The notes beneath the pieces are model-generated. The model was not told where the DNA came from and made no database searches. It saw only the letters and a program-made list of their open reading frames with translations. From the NCBI RefSeq assembly GCF_001294575.1, contig NZ_CP012676.1, positions 4,668,001 through 4,732,000 on the forward strand: a stretch of 64,000 nucleotides of DNA, written 5' to 3'. Origin of the DNA: Pseudomonas versuta (GTDB taxonomy: Bacteria; Pseudomonadota; Gammaproteobacteria; Pseudomonadales; Pseudomonadaceae). This document shows positions 1-9,313 of this stretch, piece by piece. The position numbers and the translations under genes were made by a program. Within the stretch, counting starts at the first letter, position 1; the number at the start of each line of letters is the position of its first letter.

Positions 1-578
1 CGCGGAACCTGCAGGCTGACAGCGCACTGGTAATTGACGATGTCTTGCGCAATCAAGTCCAGTTGACGGCGAAGTTTGGCAATATCGTCGATGTTAAGCG
101 TAACGGTCGTGCTCTCTGCTGCGGGGTCGATAACCTTGGCCGCAGGTCTGGCTTCGGCAGCCTTTAGCGCGGCCTCGGCCTTGTCCAGCTCAGCTTTGCG
201 CGCATGGGCAATGGCGCTGTTGACGCCACCGGTCAGCGCCGGAGCTGTAGGCATCAAGGATCGGGCGCGGCTCAGTGCTGTGGCAGCAGCGTTGACATCA
301 CCTTTTTGCAGAACGATCTGGCTGCGTTGCAAGTAGGCTTCAGCCAGCTGGCGCTGGTATTGCACCAACTGCGGGTCATCCGGCGTTTGCGCCTGCAAGG
401 CGGCCAGTTGATCTTCAGCGGTAGCGAGTTCACTGCTGGCCAGGTTTTGCTCCAGCTGTGCGATGGCCGCAGCGCGCGCATCCGGGACAGGCGTGTCGCC
501 GGAAGGTGTGCTTTGGCAGGCGCCCAGCAGCAAGGAAAATGCGGCCAGGAGCAAGTAACGGGAGTTAAACAGCTTCAT
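1..578 (-). CDS. Lipoprotein of unknown function (3' end outside window)
   Basis: The reading frame starts at the ATG at 578 and runs off the left edge of the window, giving about 192 residues without a stop. The N-terminus is a lipoprotein signal with lipobox LLLGAC followed by QST. The rest is rich in Ala, Leu, Gln and Glu and looks helical, with possible tetratricopeptide-like pairs (residues about 35-110). It lies 37 bp downstream of znuB on the same strand, where P. aeruginosa also carries a hypothetical lipoprotein, so it may be transcribed with the zinc operon. Function is unknown. Confidence 0.75.
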   Translation of the reverse strand, partial: MKLFNSRYLLLAAFSLLLGACQSTPSGDTPVPDARAAAIAQLEQNLASSELATAEDQLAALQAQTPDDPQLVQYQRQLAEAYLQRSQIVLQKGDVNAAATALSRARSLMPTAPALTGGVNSAIAHARKAELDKAEAALKAAEARPAAKVIDPAAESTTVTLNIDDIAKLRRQLDLIAQDIVNYQCAVSLQVP

Positions 579-615
579 TCCTGCGGCTCTCTAAGTGCGC
601 AAAAAACGAGCAAGT

Positions 616-1404
616 CTACACCCCTCGACGGGGCAGAACAAAACTCAGCAGAAACAGTGCCGCGGCACACACCACAATTGATGGTCCCGCCGGCGTGTCT
701 TTGAACCATGAAAGTGCCAGGCCACCACACACTGCCAGCATTCCCAGCAAGCTGGCACCCAGGGCCATTTGCTCGGGAGAGCGGGCATGGCGTTGGGCTG
801 CTGCTGCCGGGATGATCAGCAAGGACGTGATCAACAACACGCCGACAATCTTCATTGCTACGGCAATAACAATCGCGATCAACAGCATCAGCGTCATGCG
901 CAGTGCTGCTACCGGCAAGCCTTCAACGGTTGCCAACTCTTCATGTACGGTAATCGCCAGCAGCGGCCGCCACAGTGCCACCAACAATGCCAGAACTACA
1001 GCGCTACCGCCCATGATCCACATCAAATCGTTCGGGCTGATTGCCAGCAGATCACCAAACAAATAAGCCATCAGGTCGATTCGCACTTCATGCATGAAGC
1101 TTAGTACGACCAGCCCGAGGGACAAGGTACTGGGTGCAAGTATTCCGAGCAATGTGTCGGAAGCCAATGGCTGGCGCTGTTGCAAGGTAACCAACAAGAC
1201 TGCCAGTAACAGGCAGCCAACCGTCACGGCGATGGTCGGGCTGACATCGAGCAGAAAACCCATCGCCACCCCGAGCAAGGCGGCATGGGACAGCGTGTCA
1301 CCGAAATAGGCCATTCGTCGCCACACGACAAATGAACCCAGGGGCCCCGCGACTATTGCCAAAGCCAGACCTGCCAGCAGGGCGTAAAACAGAAAATCAG
1401 CCAT
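616..1404 (-). CDS. znuB: Zinc ABC transporter permease ZnuB
   Basis: Inner-membrane channel of the high-affinity zinc importer ZnuABC. The 262-residue protein is strongly hydrophobic, with about eight membrane segments, and belongs to the ABC-3 family of metal permeases (N-terminal [12 protein letters not shown], conserved [13 protein letters not shown]). I start it at the ATG at 1404; a longer open frame upstream lies inside znuC and is not needed. It overlaps the end of znuC by 8 bp, so the two are translationally coupled in a zur-znuC-znuB operon. Confidence 0.95.
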   Translation of the reverse strand: MADFLFYALLAGLALAIVAGPLGSFVVWRRMAYFGDTLSHAALLGVAMGFLLDVSPTIAVTVGCLLLAVLLVTLQQRQPLASDTLLGILAPSTLSLGLVVLSFMHEVRIDLMAYLFGDLLAISPNDLMWIMGGSAVVLALLVALWRPLLAITVHEELATVEGLPVAALRMTLMLLIAIVIAVAMKIVGVLLITSLLIIPAAAAQRHARSPEQMALGASLLGMLAVCGGLALSWFKDTPAGPSIVVCAAALFLLSFVLPRRGV

Positions 1405-2185
1405 GCTTGCAGCCTTCTCCATGAATGTGTGCGGGCGCCGCGGTGGCGCCTTCGCTGACCACCGAACCATGCAAGTCATGGGCGTGGTCATGATGGTGGT
1501 GATAAATCGCCAGGCTCTGTGCGTTTTTGCCGAACAGTTCAACGAACGCCGGGTCATTGCTGACTTGTTCCGGGTGACCCGAGCAACAGACGTGGCGATT
1601 GAGGCAGACCACCTGATCGGTGGTGCTCATGACCAGGTGCAAATCGTGGGACACCATCAGCACGCCGCAGCCGTGGCGGTCGCGCAGGCGGGTAATCAAG
1701 CTGTACAGCTCGGCCTGGCCGGCTACGTCTACGCCCTGTACCGGCTCGTCAAGAACCAGCAACTCAGGCTTGCGCAGCAGAGCGCGGGCCAGCAGCACGC
1801 GCTGCATTTCACCGCCGGAAACACTTTGCACGGGGCTGTCGATGACTTTCTCGGCGCCCACTTCTTTCAGCGCGGCGAGAGCCTGGGGTCTGTCCACGCC
1901 CGGCACCAGGCGCAAAAAGCGCAATACCGAGAGCGGCAGTGTCGGATCGACGTGCAGTTTTTGCGGCATGTAGCCGACCCGCAGCCTGGGTTTGCGCCAT
2001 ACGCTGCCATGGGTGGGCTTGAGCAGCCCGAGCACGGCTTTGACCAGCGTGGTTTTACCGGCGCCGTTGGGGCCTATGAGGGTAACGATCTGGCCCGGCT
2101 CTACACTCAGCTCGATATTGTCGAGCACGTCTTGCCCGGCGAAGGTCACAGTGACCTGGTCCAAACGTATCAGTGCTGCGCTCAT
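1397..2185 (-). CDS. znuC: Zinc ABC transporter ATP-binding protein ZnuC
   Basis: Cytoplasmic ATPase of the ZnuABC zinc importer, 262 residues from the ATG at 2185. Walker A is GPNGAGKTT near residue 35-43, the ABC signature is SVSGGEMQR, and Walker B ends LLVLDEP. A His-rich tail ([10 protein letters not shown] and later HIHGEG) is typical of ZnuC and may bind zinc. Its ATG shares one base with the stop of zur (TGATG), showing tight coupling with the regulator upstream. The alternative start at 2209 would lie inside zur and is less likely. Confidence 0.96.
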   Translation of the reverse strand: MSAALIRLDQVTVTFAGQDVLDNIELSVEPGQIVTLIGPNGAGKTTLVKAVLGLLKPTHGSVWRKPRLRVGYMPQKLHVDPTLPLSVLRFLRLVPGVDRPQALAALKEVGAEKVIDSPVQSVSGGEMQRVLLARALLRKPELLVLDEPVQGVDVAGQAELYSLITRLRDRHGCGVLMVSHDLHLVMSTTDQVVCLNRHVCCSGHPEQVSNDPAFVELFGKNAQSLAIYHHHHDHAHDLHGSVVSEGATAAPAHIHGEGCKHG

Positions 2186-2667
2186 CAGGCCTCCCGGCAA
2201 CCCGAACACAAACCGACCACTTCGACGGTCTGGCCTTCCACAGTAAAGCCGACATCCAGCGCGCTATTGATGATTGCGTTGCTGATGCTCTTTTGCTCAA
2301 GCTCGATGGCGGCATGGCAGTTGCGGCAGATCAGAAACTGGCCCTGATGCGCGTGCTCGGGGTGGCTGCAACCAATAAAGGCATTGAGTGAGGAGATGCG
2401 ATGCACCAGACCGTTGTCGAGCAGGAAGTCCAGCGCCCGATATACGGTCGGTGGTGCTGCGCGGCGGCCGTCTTGCTCGCTGAGCACTGCCAGAATGTCA
2501 TAAGCGCCCAGCGGCTTGTGGCTTTGCCATACCAGCTCAAGCACACGGCGGCGCAGGGCAGTCAGGCGCAAACCCTTTTGCGCACACAAGATGTCCGCTT
2601 CGCTAAGCGCGCTGTGGACACAATGGGAGTGGTCATGGGGACGACTGGCTAGCGGTGTAATAGGCAT
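2185..2667 (-). CDS. zur: Zinc uptake regulator Zur (Fur family)
   Basis: Fur-family repressor that binds DNA when loaded with zinc and shuts off zinc uptake. The 160-residue protein has the winged helix (residues about 25-95, [12 protein letters not shown] and [13 protein letters not shown]) and a dimerisation/metal domain with paired cysteines CRNC (about 118-121) and CSGC near the C-terminus, the structural zinc site. An N-terminal HDHSHC segment adds histidines. It is the first gene of the zur-znuC-znuB operon and is divergent from znuA; a candidate operator lies between them, implying autoregulation. Confidence 0.95.
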   Translation of the reverse strand: MPITPLASRPHDHSHCVHSALSEADILCAQKGLRLTALRRRVLELVWQSHKPLGAYDILAVLSEQDGRRAAPPTVYRALDFLLDNGLVHRISSLNAFIGCSHPEHAHQGQFLICRNCHAAIELEQKSISNAIINSALDVGFTVEGQTVEVVGLCSGCREA

Positions 2668-2693
2668 GGGCGGCGACGATTTTTGAGAGAGAC

Positions 2694-2706
2694 GTTATTA
2701 TGTTAC
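2694..2706. promoter_or_regulatory. Candidate Zur operator between zur and znuA
   Basis: The 13-bp stretch GTTATTATGTTAC in the zur/znuA divergent intergenic region resembles the gamma-proteobacterial Zur core GTTATA-n-TATAAC, with about 9 of 12 positions matching. Its place, 27 bp upstream of the zur start and just upstream of znuA, fits an operator serving both directions. The match is partial, so this is an inference. Confidence 0.45.
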
Positions 2707-2733
2707 CTGTTTCAACCACCATGAGTGCTCATC

Positions 2734-3654
2734 GTGCCCCGTCTTTTTTCTATTTTTCTTGTTCTAAGTGCCAGTTTGGCCGTAATTGGCCCGGCTCGGG
2801 CCGAGGTCAACGTGTTGACCAGCATCAAGCCCTTGCAGCTGATAGCGGCTGCTGTGCAGGACGGCGTAGGTCATCCCGAGGTGCTTTTGCCGCCTAATGC
2901 TTCGCCCCATAACTATGCACTGCGCCCTTCCGACGTACGGCGCGTGCAGTCGGCTGATCTTCTGTACTGGATTGGCCCTGACATGGAAGGTTTCATGCCG
3001 CGGGTGATCAAAACCCGTACCTTGCCATCGGTTTCCATTCAAACCCTGCCAGCGCTCAAACTTCGTCATTTCGCCGAAGATAGCCAGTCCCATGAAGAAG
3101 ATGCAGCCGAACACGACCACGATCACCGTCCAGGTACGCTGGATGCGCACCTGTGGCTGGACCCGGCGAACGCCCGTGTAATCGCGGCTAAAATGGCGGC
3201 CGACCTGTGTCAGAAAGACCCTGCCAACGCGGCCAGATACCAAGCTAACCTCACGGCTTTCAATCAGCGTCTGGACGCTCTGGATGTGCGTCTCAAAGCA
3301 CGCCTGGCCGGGATTTCCGACAAGCCGTTCTTTGTGTTCCATGAAGGCTACGATTATTTCGAAAGCGCTTACGGCCTCAAGCATGCAGGCGTTTTCAGCG
3401 TGGCTTCGGAAGTACAACCGGGTGCGCAGCACGTCGCAACCATGCGCAAGCGTCTGCAGGAAGTAGGCAAGACGTGCGTGTTCAGTGACCCGCCTTTGCG
3501 CCCGCGTCTGGCTGACACGCTGACGGCCGGTTTACCGGTCAAGCTGGCTGAACTGGATGCGTTGGGTGGCTATACCCCGGCGACGGCGCAGGGGTACGAG
3601 CAACTGCTGGAAAAATTGGGCAATGACCTGGCGGGTTGCCTGGAGGGTTTGTAA
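2734..3654 (+). CDS. znuA: Periplasmic zinc-binding protein ZnuA
   Basis: Solute-binding protein that delivers periplasmic Zn2+ to ZnuBC. It has a signal peptide ending PARA before EVNVLTSIKPL, the cluster-9 metal-binding fold, and a His/Asp/Glu-rich loop (HSHEEDAAEHDHDH, about residues 124-137) characteristic of ZnuA. Likely metal ligands include the His in NASPHNYAL, the His of LDAHLWLD and the His of VFHEGYDYF. No ATG is available in this frame at the start; GTG at 2734 gives 306 residues, while GTG at 2725 adds three. Neither has a good Shine-Dalgarno, so the start is uncertain. Confidence 0.93.
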   Translation: MPRLFSIFLVLSASLAVIGPARAEVNVLTSIKPLQLIAAAVQDGVGHPEVLLPPNASPHNYALRPSDVRRVQSADLLYWIGPDMEGFMPRVIKTRTLPSVSIQTLPALKLRHFAEDSQSHEEDAAEHDHDHRPGTLDAHLWLDPANARVIAAKMAADLCQKDPANAARYQANLTAFNQRLDALDVRLKARLAGISDKPFFVFHEGYDYFESAYGLKHAGVFSVASEVQPGAQHVATMRKRLQEVGKTCVFSDPPLRPRLADTLTAGLPVKLAELDALGGYTPATAQGYEQLLEKLGNDLAGCLEGL

Positions 3655-3674
3655 CGGCCCACACAAGCAGAACC

Positions 3675-3740
3675 TGTAGGAGCGAGCTTGCTCGCGAGCT
3701 ATTCAATTACACACAGCTCGCGAGCTCGCTCCCACAGGGG
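3675..3740. repeat. REP-type palindrome (TAGGAGCGAGC family)
   Basis: Two inverted arms, TGTAGGAGCGAGCTTGCTCG and its near complement ending CTCGCTCCCACAGG, flank a short AT-rich spacer. It sits between the convergent ends of znuA and thrB. The same unit recurs many times in this window and is a common extragenic repeat in fluorescent pseudomonads. Confidence 0.85.
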
Positions 3741-3750
3741 CTTACCTTTC

Positions 3751-4701
3751 TTACAGCGCAAAAGGCAGATGTATTGTCACTGCCTGGCGCAATGCCAAAC
3801 GGCGTTCGAACTCGCCCGGATCGTGGATCAGTACGTCCTGTCCGGCAAAAGTGTGGGCTGCGATCAGGCGTGACAGCCAGAAACGCACGCACGCCACGCG
3901 CAACATCGTCGGCCACAACTGAGCTTCGCTCGCAGTAAACGGGCGCAGAGCGGCATAAGCGCCAAGCAATGCACGGGCCCGTGGCTCGTCAATCTTTCCG
4001 TCTTCGTCAGCGCACCAGTCATTCAGGGCAATCGCAACGTCGTACAGCATTGGGCCAGAGCATGCGTTGTAAAAGTCGATCAGGCCGGTCAGATGCGTGC
4101 CTTCAAACATCGCGTTGTCACGAAACAGGTCGCCGTGCAGGTTGGCCCGCGGCAATGCGAGGATCTGCTCTTTATGCGCGCTGATTTCATCCAGTGCCTT
4201 TTGCAGCAATTGTGCCGATTCGGGTGACAGGTCGGCCATCAATGCCGGTCCTTCTGCCAGCATCCAGTCCAGGCCACGGTCTGTCTTGCGCTCCAGCACG
4301 TTGTCACGTGTGGCCACATGCAAATGGCCGAGCAATTCGCCGACTTGTGCACAATGCTGGGCATTGGCTTCTCGAATGTGCTTGCCCGCCAGGCGCGGTT
4401 GCAGCAGGGCCGGCTTGCCCTTGAGTTCACGCAGGGCCTGGCCGTCGACGGTGCGCAATGCGAAAGGCACCGGCAGATCAGCAGTGTGCAGCACGTCCAG
4501 CAGCTCGATAAAGAACGGCATCTCTTTGATCGGGCCACGTTCAACCAGGGTCAGGACATATTCGCCCTGCTCCAGGCTGATGAAGTAATTGGTGTTTTCG
4601 CTGCCAGCGGCAATCCCCTGGAAATCGAGCAGGCGGCCAAGCCCGTAAGGCGCAAGAAAAGTTTCCAACTCGGTGCGAGTCAGGGGCGTGAATACAGACA
4701 T
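3751..4701 (-). CDS. thrB: Homoserine kinase ThrB (APH-fold type)
   Basis: Phosphorylates L-homoserine with ATP to give O-phosphohomoserine, the penultimate step of threonine synthesis. The 316-residue protein belongs to the aminoglycoside-phosphotransferase fold used for homoserine kinase in pseudomonads rather than the GHMP type of E. coli. Visible motifs are the nucleotide loop SENTNYF (about 34-40), the catalytic loop LHGDLFRDN (about 188-196) and the metal-binding LIDFYNA (about 206-212). It follows the DUF2782 gene on the same strand with a 58-bp gap that contains a GC-rich hairpin. Confidence 0.93.
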   Translation of the reverse strand: MSVFTPLTRTELETFLAPYGLGRLLDFQGIAAGSENTNYFISLEQGEYVLTLVERGPIKEMPFFIELLDVLHTADLPVPFALRTVDGQALRELKGKPALLQPRLAGKHIREANAQHCAQVGELLGHLHVATRDNVLERKTDRGLDWMLAEGPALMADLSPESAQLLQKALDEISAHKEQILALPRANLHGDLFRDNAMFEGTHLTGLIDFYNACSGPMLYDVAIALNDWCADEDGKIDEPRARALLGAYAALRPFTASEAQLWPTMLRVACVRFWLSRLIAAHTFAGQDVLIHDPGEFERRLALRQAVTIHLPFAL

Positions 4702-4721
4702 GGTTTAAAACTGCCAGTACG

Positions 4722-4743
4722 GGCGCCGCATGGAGTCGGCGCC
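4722..4743 (-). other. GC-rich hairpin between DUF2782 gene and thrB
   Basis: A perfect 7-bp stem GGCGCCG / CGGCGCC with an 8-base loop lies in the gap between the DUF2782 stop and the thrB ATG. There is no T-run after it, so it is unlikely to be a strong terminator. It may stabilise or attenuate the shared transcript; this is inference. Confidence 0.4.
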
Positions 4744-4759
4744 GATTAAAGTTAAGACG

Positions 4760-5050
4760 CTATTTCCATTCGAAGATTTTCCACGATGGAATCAGCATAT
4801 CCGGCTGGTCGGAACGGATGAAATTGGCATCAGTACCATCAGCGCGCACTAAAAAGTACGGCGGTGCTCCTTTTGGGGTGACCTTGATGGCATACAGAAA
4901 ACCGTTTTGACGGTATTCCTGGATTGTCTTATCGCCTTCCGTGCGAATGGTTACGTCTGGGTCAGCTGTGACTGCTTCATCGGCTGCGAAGGTTAACAGC
5001 GGAGTGAATGCAAACAAGCCGGTCAGCAACAGGCGATTTAGTGTGCGCAT
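4760..5050 (-). CDS. DUF2782 exported small protein
   Basis: A 96-residue protein with a clear Sec signal peptide (to about residue 22, TFAADEA) and a compact domain with the DUF2782 pattern: VTIRTEGDKTIQEYRQNG, then YAIKVTPKGAPPYFLV and a C-terminal IPSWKIFEW. The family is conserved between polA and thrB in Pseudomonas; its role is unknown. The start is an ATG at 5050, divergent from polA. Confidence 0.85.
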   Translation of the reverse strand: MRTLNRLLLTGLFAFTPLLTFAADEAVTADPDVTIRTEGDKTIQEYRQNGFLYAIKVTPKGAPPYFLVRADGTDANFIRSDQPDMLIPSWKIFEWK

Positions 5051-5124
5051 GATAACCTTGTCCCTTTGTCGTCATTGGTCCGGACATTCTAGCGCCGGAC
5101 TCGCCGAAAAGGTTGATCCTGCTC

Positions 5125-7890
5125 ATGAGCCAAGCTCCCCTCGTCCTGGTGGACGGTTCTTCATATCTGTACCGCGCTTTTCATGCGCTGCCGCCGCTGA
5201 CTACGTCCAAGGGGTTGCCGACAGGTGCCGTGAAGGGCGTATTGAACATGCTTAAAAGCCTGCGAAAACAGTACCCGGACAGTCCGTTTGCGGTGGTTTT
5301 CGATGCCAAGGGCGGGACATTTCGCGATGAGATGTTCGCCGAATACAAGGCTAACCGTCCAAGCATGCCCGACGACATGCGGGTCCAGATCGAGCCCTTG
5401 CACGCCAGCGTTATCGCGCTTGGCTTCCCTTTGCTGTGCGTGGAAGGTGTTGAGGCTGACGATGTAATCGGCACCCTGGCCCGCAGCAGCGCTGCCGCAG
5501 ACCGTCCGGTAGTTATTTCGACGGGCGACAAGGACATGGCGCAACTGGTCGACGGTCACATCACTCTGGTCAACACCATGACCGGCAGCGTGATGGACAT
5601 CGAGGGCGTGAAAGAAAAATTTGGCGTCTCGCCCGAGCAGATCATTGATTACCTGGCTCTGATGGGCGATTCGTCCGATAACATTCCGGGCGTCCCGGGG
5701 ATTGGTCCGAAGACCGCGTCCGGCTTGCTGGTCGGTGTCGGCGGTGGTCTGGTCGATTTGTACGAAAAGCTCGATATCGTGCCGACCTTACCGATTCGGG
5801 GGGCTAAAAATCTGCCGGCCAAGCTTGAAGAGCATCGGGAAATGGCATTTTTGTCGTACCGGCTCGCCACGATCAAAATTGATGTTCCACTGGATATCGG
5901 CCTCGAAGACTTGCATCTCAAACAGCCAGACTGCGAAAAGCTGATTGAGCTGTACACCGAGCTGGAATTCAAAAGCTGGATTGCCGAGGTTGAGCGTGAA
6001 GCCAAGCGTGCCGGCCAGGTAATTGTTCATGAAGAGCCTGCGCCGCCTGCCGAAGAACAGCAGTACGAAACCATCCTTGATCAGGCGCGCTTCGACGTAT
6101 GGCTGAAAAAGCTTAACGACGCCAGGCTGATAGCTTTCGATACTGAAACCACGGGCCTGGACGCGCAGCAGGCGCAATTGGTGGGGCTGTCGTTTGCAGT
6201 CAAGCCGGGGGAGGCGGCCTACATCCCGCTGACCCACTCCTACATGGGCGTGCCTGAGCAACTGGATCGCGACACAGTACTGCGAGCCCTCAAGCCGTTG
6301 CTCGAAGACCCGGCCAAAGCCAAAGTGGGCCAGCACGCCAAGTTCGACATGAACATCCTGGCCAACTGCGCCATCGGTGGTGATCAGGCATGCGGGATCA
6401 TGGTGCAGGGCGTCGCATTTGACACCATGCTTGAATCCTATGTGCTCGACTCCACGGCGACGCGCCACGATATGGACAGCCTTGCCCTCAAATATCTGGG
6501 CCATGGCACTACCAGCTTCCAGGACATTGCCGGCAAGGGTGTCAAGCAGCTGACCTTTGACCAGATCTCGCTGGAGCAGGCCGGGCCGTATGCGGCTGAA
6601 GATGCAGACGTGACCCTGCGTTTACACCATGTGCTGCACGAGAAGCTGGCAGCGATCCCAAGCCTGAACAGCGTTTTGACCGACATTGAGATGCCGCTGG
6701 TACCTGTACTGGCGCGCATTGAGCGTCAGGGTGCGCTGGTGGACGCCAACCTGCTGGGTATTCAGAGCGTTGAACTGGGCGACAAGCTGGTCGCGCTTGA
6801 GCGTGAGGCTTTCGCCATCGCAGGCGAAGAATTCAACCTTGGGTCCCCTAAGCAATTAGGCGTGATCCTGTACGAAAAGCTCGGGTTGCCGATTATCAGC
6901 AAAACCGCCAAGGGGCAGCCTTCGACGGCTGAAGCGGTTCTGGCTGAATTGGCCGAGCAGGACTTCCCTTTGCCCAAGGTACTGATGCAGTACCGCTCAA
7001 TGAGCAAGCTGAAAAGCACCTACACCGATCGCCTGCCTGAGCAGATCAACCCTCGTACCGGTCGGATTCATACGTCTTACCACCAGGCTGTCACGGCGAC
7101 CGGACGCTTGTCGTCCAGTGATCCAAACCTGCAGAACATTCCAATCCGTACCGCCGAAGGCCGTCGGATTCGTCAGGCGTTTGTGGCGCCAAAAGGCTAC
7201 AAACTGCTGGCGGCGGACTACTCGCAAATCGAGCTGCGGATCATGGCCCATCTGGCCAAGGACGAAGGCTTGCTGCACGCCTTCCGCAACGACCTGGACG
7301 TTCACAGTGCTACTGCAGCCGAGGTATTCGGCGTCGAACTGAACGATGTCACTACCGATCAGCGTCGTAGCGCCAAAGCGATCAACTTCGGTCTGATCTA
7401 TGGCATGAGTGCTTTCGGTCTGGCCAAGCAGATTGGTGTTGATCGCAAACAGTCCCAGGCTTACATCGACCGTTATTTCGCGCGCTACCCGGGTGTTCTG
7501 GATTACATGGAACGCACCCGTACCCAGGCAGCCGAGCAAGGCTATGTCGAGACCATTTTTGGCCGTCGCCTGTACTTGCCGGACATCAATGCGAAAAACC
7601 CGGCGCTGCGCAAAGGCGCAGAGCGGACGGCGATTAACGCCCCGATGCAGGGCACTGCTGCCGATATCATCAAGAAAGCCATGGTGGCTGTGGATAACTG
7701 GCTGACGGCTTCTGGTCTGGATGCGCGCGTCATTTTGCAGGTACACGATGAATTGGTACTTGAGGTGCGTGAAGACCTGGTGGATGAGGTGCGTGAACAG
7801 GTCCGTAGCCACATGAGCGAAGCCGCGAAGCTCGATGTGCCGCTGGTGGTGGAAGTGGGTGTGGGCAACAACTGGGATGAGGCGCACTAA
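5125..7890 (+). CDS. polA: DNA polymerase I
   Basis: Repair and Okazaki-fragment-processing polymerase, 921 residues from the ATG at 5125 (a TTG at 5113 would add four residues). Three domains are visible: the 5'-3' flap nuclease (about 1-290, [22 protein letters not shown]), the 3'-5' proofreading exonuclease (about 310-500, [20 protein letters not shown]) and the family A polymerase (about 550-921). Polymerase motifs are A ([13 protein letters not shown]), B ([14 protein letters not shown]) and C (QVHDELVLE). All catalytic acidic residues are present. The gene is monocistronic by position, followed by the ersA small RNA gene as in P. aeruginosa. Confidence 0.98.
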   Translation: MSQAPLVLVDGSSYLYRAFHALPPLTTSKGLPTGAVKGVLNMLKSLRKQYPDSPFAVVFDAKGGTFRDEMFAEYKANRPSMPDDMRVQIEPLHASVIALGFPLLCVEGVEADDVIGTLARSSAAADRPVVISTGDKDMAQLVDGHITLVNTMTGSVMDIEGVKEKFGVSPEQIIDYLALMGDSSDNIPGVPGIGPKTASGLLVGVGGGLVDLYEKLDIVPTLPIRGAKNLPAKLEEHREMAFLSYRLATIKIDVPLDIGLEDLHLKQPDCEKLIELYTELEFKSWIAEVEREAKRAGQVIVHEEPAPPAEEQQYETILDQARFDVWLKKLNDARLIAFDTETTGLDAQQAQLVGLSFAVKPGEAAYIPLTHSYMGVPEQLDRDTVLRALKPLLEDPAKAKVGQHAKFDMNILANCAIGGDQACGIMVQGVAFDTMLESYVLDSTATRHDMDSLALKYLGHGTTSFQDIAGKGVKQLTFDQISLEQAGPYAAEDADVTLRLHHVLHEKLAAIPSLNSVLTDIEMPLVPVLARIERQGALVDANLLGIQSVELGDKLVALEREAFAIAGEEFNLGSPKQLGVILYEKLGLPIISKTAKGQPSTAEAVLAELAEQDFPLPKVLMQYRSMSKLKSTYTDRLPEQINPRTGRIHTSYHQAVTATGRLSSSDPNLQNIPIRTAEGRRIRQAFVAPKGYKLLAADYSQIELRIMAHLAKDEGLLHAFRNDLDVHSATAAEVFGVELNDVTTDQRRSAKAINFGLIYGMSAFGLAKQIGVDRKQSQAYIDRYFARYPGVLDYMERTRTQAAEQGYVETIFGRRLYLPDINAKNPALRKGAERTAINAPMQGTAADIIKKAMVAVDNWLTASGLDARVILQVHDELVLEVREDLVDEVREQVRSHMSEAAKLDVPLVVEVGVGNNWDEAH

Positions 7891-7964
7891 GGGCTGAAGT
7901 TGTCGGTATGGGTTTTTTGGCTCAGCCAAAGCCCCGTTTATTGCAAATGGTTTTTAGCCATCTG

Positions 7965-7992
7965 GAACTTAACAGTCATTCACCACTCAGAT
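7965..7992 (+). promoter_or_regulatory. AlgU (sigma-22) promoter of the ersA small RNA
   Basis: The -35 box GAACTT (7965-7970) and a -10 box TCAGAT (7987-7992) are separated by exactly 16 bp. This fits the AlgU/sigma-E consensus GAACTT-N16-TCtgA. The expected start of transcription is about 7998-8000. The ErsA gene of P. aeruginosa is known to be driven by sigma-22 from the same location. Confidence 0.8.
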
Positions 7993-7998
7993 TTACTG

Positions 7999-8128
7999 AA
8001 TGGGTGGTGAAGCCCTTCAATGCTCCTGATGTTGTGTTAAGTGTTGGCAGATATCTGGATCGCGCCCTAGCGGTCTAGTACTTGAACCCCGAACTTCTTC
8101 CCCCAATACGAAGTCCGGGGTTTTTTTT
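7999..8128 (+). ncRNA. ersA: ErsA-type small regulatory RNA
   Basis: The 250-bp gap between polA and ysxC holds no gene but has a sigma-22 promoter and, about 130 bp further, a strong intrinsic terminator whose loop is C-rich (TTCCCCCAATAC). ErsA of P. aeruginosa lies in this same polA-ysxC gap, is about 132 nt long and is an envelope-stress Hfq-dependent RNA (known to repress algC translation). Position, promoter type, length and terminator all agree. The 5' end is placed from the promoter and may be off by a few bases. E. coli Spot 42 occupies the equivalent locus. Confidence 0.82.
8087..8128 (+). terminator. Rho-independent terminator of ersA
   Basis: The stem CCCCGAACTTC pairs with GAAGTCCGGGG (one mismatch) around a C-rich loop and is followed by eight T residues. 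The C-rich loop is likely also the seed region of the small RNA. Confidence 0.9.
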
Positions 8129-8140
8129 GCCTGCAATTCC

Positions 8141-8791
8141 TTATTCGGCGCTCTCGATTGCTTCTTCGCCTTTGTTCGGCAGTTCCATCCAGCGTGCCAG
8201 CACGGTGTAAGCTTCTTCCAGGCCCATACGTTTAGGGGTGGAGAACAGCTGGATGGTCACAGCATCGCCCCATTGCTTGCGGATATCAGCCTGAATTTTG
8301 AGCAGGGTATTTTTCGCAGCGCCGTACGTCAGTTTGTCGGCTTTGGTCAGCAAAATGTGCATCGGCATGCCGCTCGAAACTGTCCAGTCGAGCATCAACA
8401 GGTCGAAATCGGTCATTGGATGACGGATATCCATCATCAAAATCACACCCTTGAGGCTTTCGCGGCTGCCGAAATAGGCTTCCAGGTGACGCTGCCAGTG
8501 CAGTTTCAGCGGGATAGGAACCTTGGCATAACCATAACCCGGCAGGTCGACCAGGCGACGCTCTTCGTCCAGCTGGAAGAAGTTCAGCAGCTGAGTGCGT
8601 CCTGGAGTTTTCGAGGTGCGCGCCAGGCTAGCGTGGGTCAAGGTGTTGAGTGCGCTGGACTTGCCGGCGTTGGAGCGCCCGGCGAACGCGACTTCATAGC
8701 CTTCGTCGTCGGGGCATTGATCAACTTTGGCTGCGCTGAGCATGAAGGTGGCCTGTTGGCAAAGACCGAGAATGGGGTTCTTGAGTTGCAT
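8141..8791 (-). CDS. ysxC: Ribosome biogenesis GTPase YsxC/EngB
   Basis: Essential TrmE-Era-EngA-EngB family GTPase needed for 50S subunit assembly. The 216-residue protein shows G1 GRSNAGKSS (about 38-46), G2 TPGRTQ, G3 DLPGYG and G4 TKAD. The length is normal for the family. It is convergent with the ersA RNA and divergent from the cytochrome genes; only 12 bp separate its stop from the ersA terminator. Confidence 0.95.
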   Translation of the reverse strand: MQLKNPILGLCQQATFMLSAAKVDQCPDDEGYEVAFAGRSNAGKSSALNTLTHASLARTSKTPGRTQLLNFFQLDEERRLVDLPGYGYAKVPIPLKLHWQRHLEAYFGSRESLKGVILMMDIRHPMTDFDLLMLDWTVSSGMPMHILLTKADKLTYGAAKNTLLKIQADIRKQWGDAVTIQLFSTPKRMGLEEAYTVLARWMELPNKGEEAIESAE

Positions 8792-8981
8792 GGGATTTCC
8801 GATGTGAGCGGCGTCAGGAATGGACGCGGCGAGCGTGTCGTTTCCGTTTCAGTGGCGCCAGTATATAATGCCGCAGATTTTGTGTGCGCTTTGTCCCAGC
8901 GTAGGATAAAGAATACGGGAGCGGTAAACCCAGGTTGCGCAGTAGAACGCAGCAGGCTCCCAACCCTGAAAAGGTCGTTTT

Positions 8982-9267
8982 ATGACGAAATGGCTGCTAG
9001 CTGCCGGTATCTTGATGCCACTTTAACAGCACTCAGGCTACACAGGATCCGGAAGCCGTGTACAACCGCGTTTGTATTGTCTGCCAGCTGGTCAACTGCC
9101 CGCAGCACCGACATCCGGTGATCGGGAAGCCTGAAGGCCAAGGGCAAGATATGGAAGCGCCGGTGCAGCACGTGACCCAGGGTTTCAAGGCGATGCCGCC
9201 GCGTGGTTTGTGCATGGACTGCAGTGTCGAGGATTACCGGTCACCCACCCTGTGGATGAACGAGTAA
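8982..9267 (+). pseudogene. Frame-broken cytochrome c5-family gene
   Basis: A small cytochrome c is expected here, upstream of cytochrome c4. The ATG at 8982 opens a signal peptide (MTKWLLAAGILMPL), but a TAA at 9024 stops it. The next frame reads TQDPEAVYNRVCIVCQ, so the haem motif has CIVC but not the following His. Reading on in the first frame gives AGQLPAAPTSGDREA up to a TGA at 9132, and the other frame resumes with HVTQGFKAMPPRGLCMDC to a stop at 9265-9267. One extra A near 9025, one missing T near 9086 and further indels near 9132-9150 would restore a typical protein with CIVCH. It is either a recent pseudogene or a run of sequence errors. Confidence 0.75.
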
Positions 9268-9313
9268 GCCCGGCCCATAACTCTTTAACCCTTAGCCGTA
9301 GTTGGATTAGCTG

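Noticed and set aside
1397..1557. Longer N-terminus for ZnuB (start at 1557)
   Set aside because: The extra 51 residues are out-of-frame reading of the end of znuC and lack membrane character.
7908..7936. Hairpin after polA considered as a polA terminator
   Set aside because: The T-run is inside the first arm, not after the stem, so it does not fit an intrinsic terminator on the plus strand; the ersA terminator lies further on.
8273..9121. 282-residue frame across ysxC and the broken cytochrome gene
   Set aside because: Mostly antisense to ysxC; the rest is out of frame with the cytochrome motifs.
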